Shown: in pieces, positions 23,075 through 26,518 of the stretch | How the letters are laid out: every line of letters starts with the position of its first letter | Numbering within the stretch: position 1 is the stretch's first letter | Assembly (NCBI GenBank): GCA_036508635.1 | Contig: DATCGY010000074.1 | Coordinates: forward strand, 1 to 26,518 | Length of the DNA stretch: 26,518 nucleotides | Direction: 5' to 3' | DNA from: FEN-727 sp036508635 | Lineage (GTDB): Bacteria; Actinomycetota; Geothermincolia; Fen-727; Anoxymicrobiaceae | The notes under the pieces: model-generated | Database searches by the model: none | What the model was told of the DNA's origin: nothing | Seen by the model: the letters and a program-made list of their open reading frames with translations, nothing else | Made by a program: the position numbers and the translations under genes

Positions 23075-24301
23075 GTGGGGTTGGACTTGAAGACGAGGGT
23101 GAAAATCACCAAAGAGGTATCCAGGCGTTATGCTCGGGCCTCAAAGAAGGAGAAGGGCAGGATGCTCGACGAGTTCTGCTCCCTCACCGGCTACAACCGC
23201 AAGTACGCGGGAAGGGTCCTTTCCAAAGTCGCCTCGGCCAGGAGGAAGCCCCCACCCGGAAGGGCGAAGCCGTACCGGGGTCAGGGCAGGAAGCCCATCT
23301 ACACCAACGACGTGCGAAAGCCCCTGGTGAAGGTCTGGGCGATCCTTGACTGCCCTTGCGGCAAGAGGCTCACGGCCGCGCTTCCCGACACCGTCAAGGC
23401 ACTGGAGAAGCACGGGGAGATCGATATCGACGACCCGGTGCGCTCCAGGCTGTTGTCCATCTCGGCATCCACGGCGGACCGCCTGCTCGCGGGCGAGCGC
23501 AAGAAGCTGGAGCTGAAGGGCCGCTCGGGTACGAAACCGGGCAGCCTGCTCAAACACCAGATACCCATCAGGACCTTCGCCGACTGGGACGATGCAAAAG
23601 TGGGCTTCATGGAGATAGACCTGGTGGGCCACGACGGCGGAAGCACCGCGGGAGACTACTGCCAGAGCCTTGACGCAACCGACGTGGCCTCGGGCTGGAA
23701 CGAGCAGCGCGCCATCAAGAACAAGGCCAGGAAGTGGACTTTCGAGGCGCTCGAGGAGATAAGGAAGCGCCTCCCCTTCCCTCTCCTGGGCATCGACTCG
23801 GACAACGGGTCCGAGTTCATAAACTTCCACCTCGTCGAATACTGCTCCAGGGAGAAGATCACCTTCACGCGGGGAAGGCCCTGGCGGAAGAACGACGGAT
23901 GCTACGTCGAGCAGAAGAACTACACCTCGGTCAGGCGCAACGTAGGCTACATGCGCTACGACACGGACGAAGAGCTCGCGATCCTGAACGAGCTCTACGA
24001 CGTGCTGCGCCTCTACACCAACTTCTTTCTGCCCCAGGCAAAGCTCATCGAGAAAGTGAGGGTGGGCAGCAAGGTCACCAAGCGCTACGACGAGCCCAAG
24101 ACCCCCTACAGGAGGCTCCTCGAGAGCCACGACGTGGACGAGGCGACCAAAAGGAAGCTCAAGAGGCATTATGCCAGGCTCAACCCCGCCGAGCTGAAGA
24201 GGCGGATACTCGATCTTCAGGACAGGCTCTACAAGACGGCGGTATTCAAGGGGGGGCGGAAGGAGCATGACGACATACTCGTTCCCGCGGGGAAGGACTA
24301 G
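23075..24301 (+). CDS. DDE transposase (integrase-core family)
   Basis: Cuts and joins the element's ends. The 408 residues have a basic N-terminal part with a helix-turn-helix-like stretch (about 10-55) and an RGQGRKP linker, then an RNase H-fold core with D182 (FMEIDLVGHD), D243 (GIDSDNGSEF) and E279 (NDGCYVEQKN); the last two are 35 residues apart, as in DD35E enzymes. A basic C-terminal region (about 355-408) follows. Length and all catalytic residues are intact, so it may be active. The start is GTG 23075, with GGGAGG upstream. Codon use (AGG, AAG, GCC) is more GC-rich than in the neighbours, in line with transfer. The stop is TAG. Confidence 0.92.
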   Translation: MGLDLKTRVKITKEVSRRYARASKKEKGRMLDEFCSLTGYNRKYAGRVLSKVASARRKPPPGRAKPYRGQGRKPIYTNDVRKPLVKVWAILDCPCGKRLTAALPDTVKALEKHGEIDIDDPVRSRLLSISASTADRLLAGERKKLELKGRSGTKPGSLLKHQIPIRTFADWDDAKVGFMEIDLVGHDGGSTAGDYCQSLDATDVASGWNEQRAIKNKARKWTFEALEEIRKRLPFPLLGIDSDNGSEFINFHLVEYCSREKITFTRGRPWRKNDGCYVEQKNYTSVRRNVGYMRYDTDEELAILNELYDVLRLYTNFFLPQAKLIEKVRVGSKVTKRYDEPKTPYRRLLESHDVDEATKRKLKRHYARLNPAELKRRILDLQDRLYKTAVFKGGRKEHDDILVPAGKD

Positions 24302-24308
24302 GCCACGA

Positions 24309-24353
24309 GCCCCGGAATTGCGTTCGGCCTGCGGCCTCTCTCCATTCCGGGGC
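24309..24353 (+). terminator. Inverted repeat after the transposase
   Basis: GCCCCGGAAT (24309-24318) and ATTCCGGGGC (24344-24353) are a perfect ten-base inverted repeat beginning eight bases after the transposase stop; the 25-base loop can itself pair GGCC with GGCC. No T run follows. A likely end to transposase transcription or a block to outside transcription. Confidence 0.5.
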
Positions 24354-24402
24354 CAGAAGGTAGAAGAGATGACATCTGAAAACAGCCTCAGACGTGAAGA
24401 GA

Positions 24403-24467
24403 TTTCGGATACATTTCTTTATGAATCAACGAATCGGCTTTCGGATACATTTTCTATTGACGCAACG
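24403..24467 (+). repeat. Right end: two tandem terminal repeats
   Basis: Inner copy 24403-24431 and outer copy 24439-24467 both begin TTTCGGATACATTT and end CAACG. They are inverted relative to the left-end copies, seven bases apart. The 113 bp from here to the response-regulator stop contains no recognised gene. Confidence 0.8.
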
Positions 24468-24580
24468 GGGTGCGGCCTGTCAAAGATGTACCTACCGAAT
24501 GGATGGAAGTTGAGTGATGGTTCAACAGACCTTTTCAATGCAACCCCTGCTTTGACCCACCTTCCCTCAAGGAGGAGAGT

Positions 24581-25336
24581 TCAGACTCGCATTCCGAGTC
24601 TGGCTTTGAGCTCGGGGCCATATGAGTCGCTGACGTTGAGCTGAGTCTGGGCATCGTCGCTCATAACGATGGTCATACGCTTCCCGGTTTTCTGAACGAC
24701 CTTGCGGACGTGAGAGATGTTGACGACGAAAGACCTGTGGATACGCATGAAGCCACGATCGGCCAGGCGCGATTCGATGTCGCCTATCGAATAGTCGGCC
24801 AGGAAGCCACGCTTGCCGGTGTGGACGCGGCAATATTTTCCGGCGGCTTCAAAGAAGACGATCTGTCCGAGGGGCAGCAGGAAAGTATCGCCACCGACCT
24901 TCAGGGGAAGGCGCTCGAGAGGCGCCCCTTTTGCCTCTTCGGCCCTTATCTCGGCCGCTCGCTGCAGGATGTTGTAGACACGCACTTCGAGCTCCTGAGC
25001 CTTGAACGGCTTGACCATGTAATCCTCGGCGCCCCTGAGGCCTTTGACCACCGTCGCCTCGTCGTCGACGCTGGTAAGGAAGAGGATGGGGATGTCCCGT
25101 GTAGCCGGCTCGGAGCGCATCTCGAGCATGACATCGAGACCGCTCATCCCGGGCATCATGATATCCAGCACTACCAGGTCGGGTTTATCGGATTTGACAT
25201 TCTCCAGGCCTTCCTCGCCGCTCATCGAGATATGCGTGTCGAACCCCGCCGTCTTGAGTATGGTCGCAACCAGGCCGGCGATTATCTCGTCGTCGTCAAC
25301 GACAAGGATCTTCTTTGGTGTGCCGCCTTCCGCCAC
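24581..25336 (-). CDS. Response regulator with LytTR DNA-binding domain
   Basis: This 251-residue protein joins a receiver domain (about 8-125) to a LytTR domain (about 144-246). The receiver has the acidic pair D14/D15, phosphoacceptor D58 (VVLDIMMPGMSG), T88 (FLTS) and K109 (MVKPF). The LytTR part shows the strand FFEAAGKYCRVHT and the conserved FMRIHRSFVVNISHV. Such proteins bind direct-repeat promoter sites and often control surface, motility or lipid functions; the targets here are unknown. The start is GTG 25336, with GAGGGAAGA upstream. It is divergent from the CHASE4 sensor gene with 176 bp between. The sensor is a candidate partner, but its output domain is not visible. Confidence 0.93.
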   Translation of the reverse strand: MAEGGTPKKILVVDDDEIIAGLVATILKTAGFDTHISMSGEEGLENVKSDKPDLVVLDIMMPGMSGLDVMLEMRSEPATRDIPILFLTSVDDEATVVKGLRGAEDYMVKPFKAQELEVRVYNILQRAAEIRAEEAKGAPLERLPLKVGGDTFLLPLGQIVFFEAAGKYCRVHTGKRGFLADYSIGDIESRLADRGFMRIHRSFVVNISHVRKVVQKTGKRMTIVMSDDAQTQLNVSDSYGPELKARLGMRV

Positions 25337-25512
25337 TCTTCCCTCGTTTTCGTCTCTCCGCCACTAGATCCGAATACAACTCAATCATAACAAATTGCTT
25401 TAGTGCCCGCAGGTTAATTACCGATATTAGCAATGAGGCTGCAGGTGCAGTCATTATTGTTCTGAGATCGAGCCGAGCGTTTGCTTTGGTTCGGTTAGGC
25501 TGGGGCCGGACG

Positions 25513-26518
25513 ATGAGTATCAGGCTGAAGATAGTATTAATGATCGGTGCCGTTGCGGTTTTCGCGCTGCTTCTCGGTACACTCGTGTTCTATCCCTCCA
25601 TAATGGGTGGTTTCTCGAAGCTCGAAGAAGACCAGATGCGGCAGAACGTGGAGCGAAACGAGAGCGCGCTTCAGTTCTACAGCGTGCAGCAGGGGACCAG
25701 TTGCGGAGACTGGGCGTATTGGGACGACGCCTATGCATTCGTGCAGAACGGAAACCAGGCGTTCATCAACGCGAACCTGGCCGGCAGTGCTTCTTTCAAT
25801 TCGCTCAATATCAATCTGATAATCTTCGTCAACAGGCAAGGTGGCACACCGTACGCGCGCGAGTACACAAGGGCGACTGACCGGGTGGAGCCGGTGTCGC
25901 CGGCGACCATGGAAGCCCTTCGCGCCGGTGGGGTCATCCCCGCCGAGCCCAGCATGGAGAGCAAAAAGACCGGGTTGATCCAACTCCCGCAGGGTCTGAC
26001 CACGATTGCATCACGATCGATCCTAAAGACGGACCTGTCGGGGCCGCCCGAAGGCACGCTGGTGATGGGAAGGTATTTCGACCAAACCGACGTCAAGGCC
26101 CTTGCCGCCATGACCATGACGCAGCTCAACATATTCCCGCTTCAGGCAGGCAAGATGCCGGGTGACGTTTCGGCGGCGGACAAGAAGGTGCTCACAAAAG
26201 AAGCCCTGGTGACCAAAGCTTTGAGCAAAAAGACCTTTACCGGTTACGGCATGCTCAAGAATGTCTCGGGAAAGCCCGTCGCCATAATGAAAGTCACAGC
26301 GAACAGGGACATCAGCAACCAGGGCGTAAAGAGCCTGTTCTATTTTTTCCTGACTTTCGGGATTATCGGAGGCGGCGCGTTCCTGCTGATAGAACTCATC
26401 CTCGAGCGCGGCGTCTTGAGCCGTATAGCCGGGTTGGGGAGTCAGATAGGTCATATCAGCGAGGGTGGGGGTAACGCGCCCGTCAAGAGCGAGAGGGTGT
26501 GGGTCTCAGGCCACGATG
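25513..26518 (+). CDS. CHASE4-type membrane sensor (partial, C-terminus outside window)
   Basis: The frame is open from ATG 25513 to the window end (335 codons). Residues 7-29 form a membrane helix (IVLMIGAVAVFALLLGTLVF), followed by an extracytoplasmic region of about 245 residues with the CHASE4 hallmark D66-W-x-x-W70-D-D. A second membrane helix (about 275-298, FFLTFGIIGGGAFLLIE) leads to what looks like the start of a HAMP linker (LSRIAGLGSQIGHISEGG). The output domain, histidine kinase, diguanylate cyclase or other, is beyond the edge. A purine-rich GGTTAGGCTGGGG lies before the start. It is divergent from the LytTR regulator; a shared signalling role is an inference. Confidence 0.88.
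   Translation, partial: MSIRLKIVLMIGAVAVFALLLGTLVFYPSIMGGFSKLEEDQMRQNVERNESALQFYSVQQGTSCGDWAYWDDAYAFVQNGNQAFINANLAGSASFNSLNINLIIFVNRQGGTPYAREYTRATDRVEPVSPATMEALRAGGVIPAEPSMESKKTGLIQLPQGLTTIASRSILKTDLSGPPEGTLVMGRYFDQTDVKALAAMTMTQLNIFPLQAGKMPGDVSAADKKVLTKEALVTKALSKKTFTGYGMLKNVSGKPVAIMKVTANRDISNQGVKSLFYFFLTFGIIGGGAFLLIELILERGVLSRIAGLGSQIGHISEGGGNAPVKSERVWVSGHD

Larger units (their letters stand above)
22962..24467 (+). mobile_element. DDE insertion sequence, about 1.5 kb
   Basis: One transposase gene is enclosed by inverted repeats built on the core AATGTATCCGAAA. Each end holds two copies, so there are four: 22962-22988 and 22995-23024 on the left, 24403-24431 and 24439-24467 on the right. Outer boundaries are set where left/right similarity stops (GTTG at 22962 and CAACG at 24467). 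No target duplication is visible at these borders. The transposase type suggests the IS481/IS1202-like (ISNCY) groups, not confirmed. The element looks intact and sits 121 bp upstream of the ileS ATG. Confidence 0.85.

Noticed and set aside
24267..24644. Plus-strand ORF of 125 codons after the transposase
   Set aside because: It runs through the inverted repeat, both right-end terminal repeats and the 3' end of the response regulator; composition is not protein-like.

Overview
The window looks like a chromosomal segment from a GC-rich bacterium, most plausibly a deep-branching or uncultured member of the Actinobacteriota. The main reason is gene order. The series ileS-lspA-rluD ... dnaE ... 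hisD-hisB-hisH-hisA-hisF ... hisI runs on one strand and matches, from memory, the order around these genes in Streptomyces and Mycobacterium. Operons are tightly packed with 1-4 bp stop/start overlaps, Shine-Dalgarno sites are strong, and TTG starts are frequent. No tRNA, rRNA or CRISPR array was recognised.

Layout, left to right. Positions 1-189 are non-coding and hold two copies of a 23-bp direct repeat. A small winged-helix protein (190-549, minus) follows with its own extended -10 promoter. From 648 to 11385, all on the minus strand, lies a histidine operon (hisD, hisB, hisH, hisA, hisF ... hisI) with a complete branched-chain amino-acid type ABC transporter cluster (two livK-type lipoproteins, livH, livM, livG, livF) between hisF and hisI. 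livH carries an in-frame TAG codon. hisC, hisG and hisE are not in the window. A 66-residue, nine-cysteine protein (11447-11647, plus) is divergent from hisD and convergent with dnaE (11760-15299, minus).

Divergent from dnaE is a RecB/Cas4-type PD-(D/E)XK nuclease with an Fe-S cysteine set (15401-16357), followed by an AroF-type DAHP synthase (16619-17632), both on the plus strand. The minus-strand operon ileS-lspA-lgt-rluD (22840 down to 17769) covers isoleucine charging, two lipoprotein-maturation enzymes and rRNA pseudouridylation. Its leader (22841-22961) contains two hairpins and a possible loop-to-Shine-Dalgarno pseudoknot. Immediately upstream sits a DDE insertion sequence (about 22962-24467) with two terminal-repeat copies at each end. 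The right edge holds a LytTR response regulator (24581-25336, minus) and, divergently, the start of a CHASE4-type membrane sensor (25513 onward, plus) that runs off the window.

Functionally, most of the window is housekeeping: histidine and aromatic biosynthesis, replication, translation and lipoprotein processing. Lgt and LspA encoded here are the enzymes that would mature the two LivK lipoproteins. The accessory parts are the insertion sequence, the two-component pair, the 5'-edge repeats and the transporter placed inside the his operon. I found no defence system or other clearly new multi-gene system. The best leads are the amber codon in livH, the transporter inside the his operon, the structured ileS leader and the small cysteine-rich protein.
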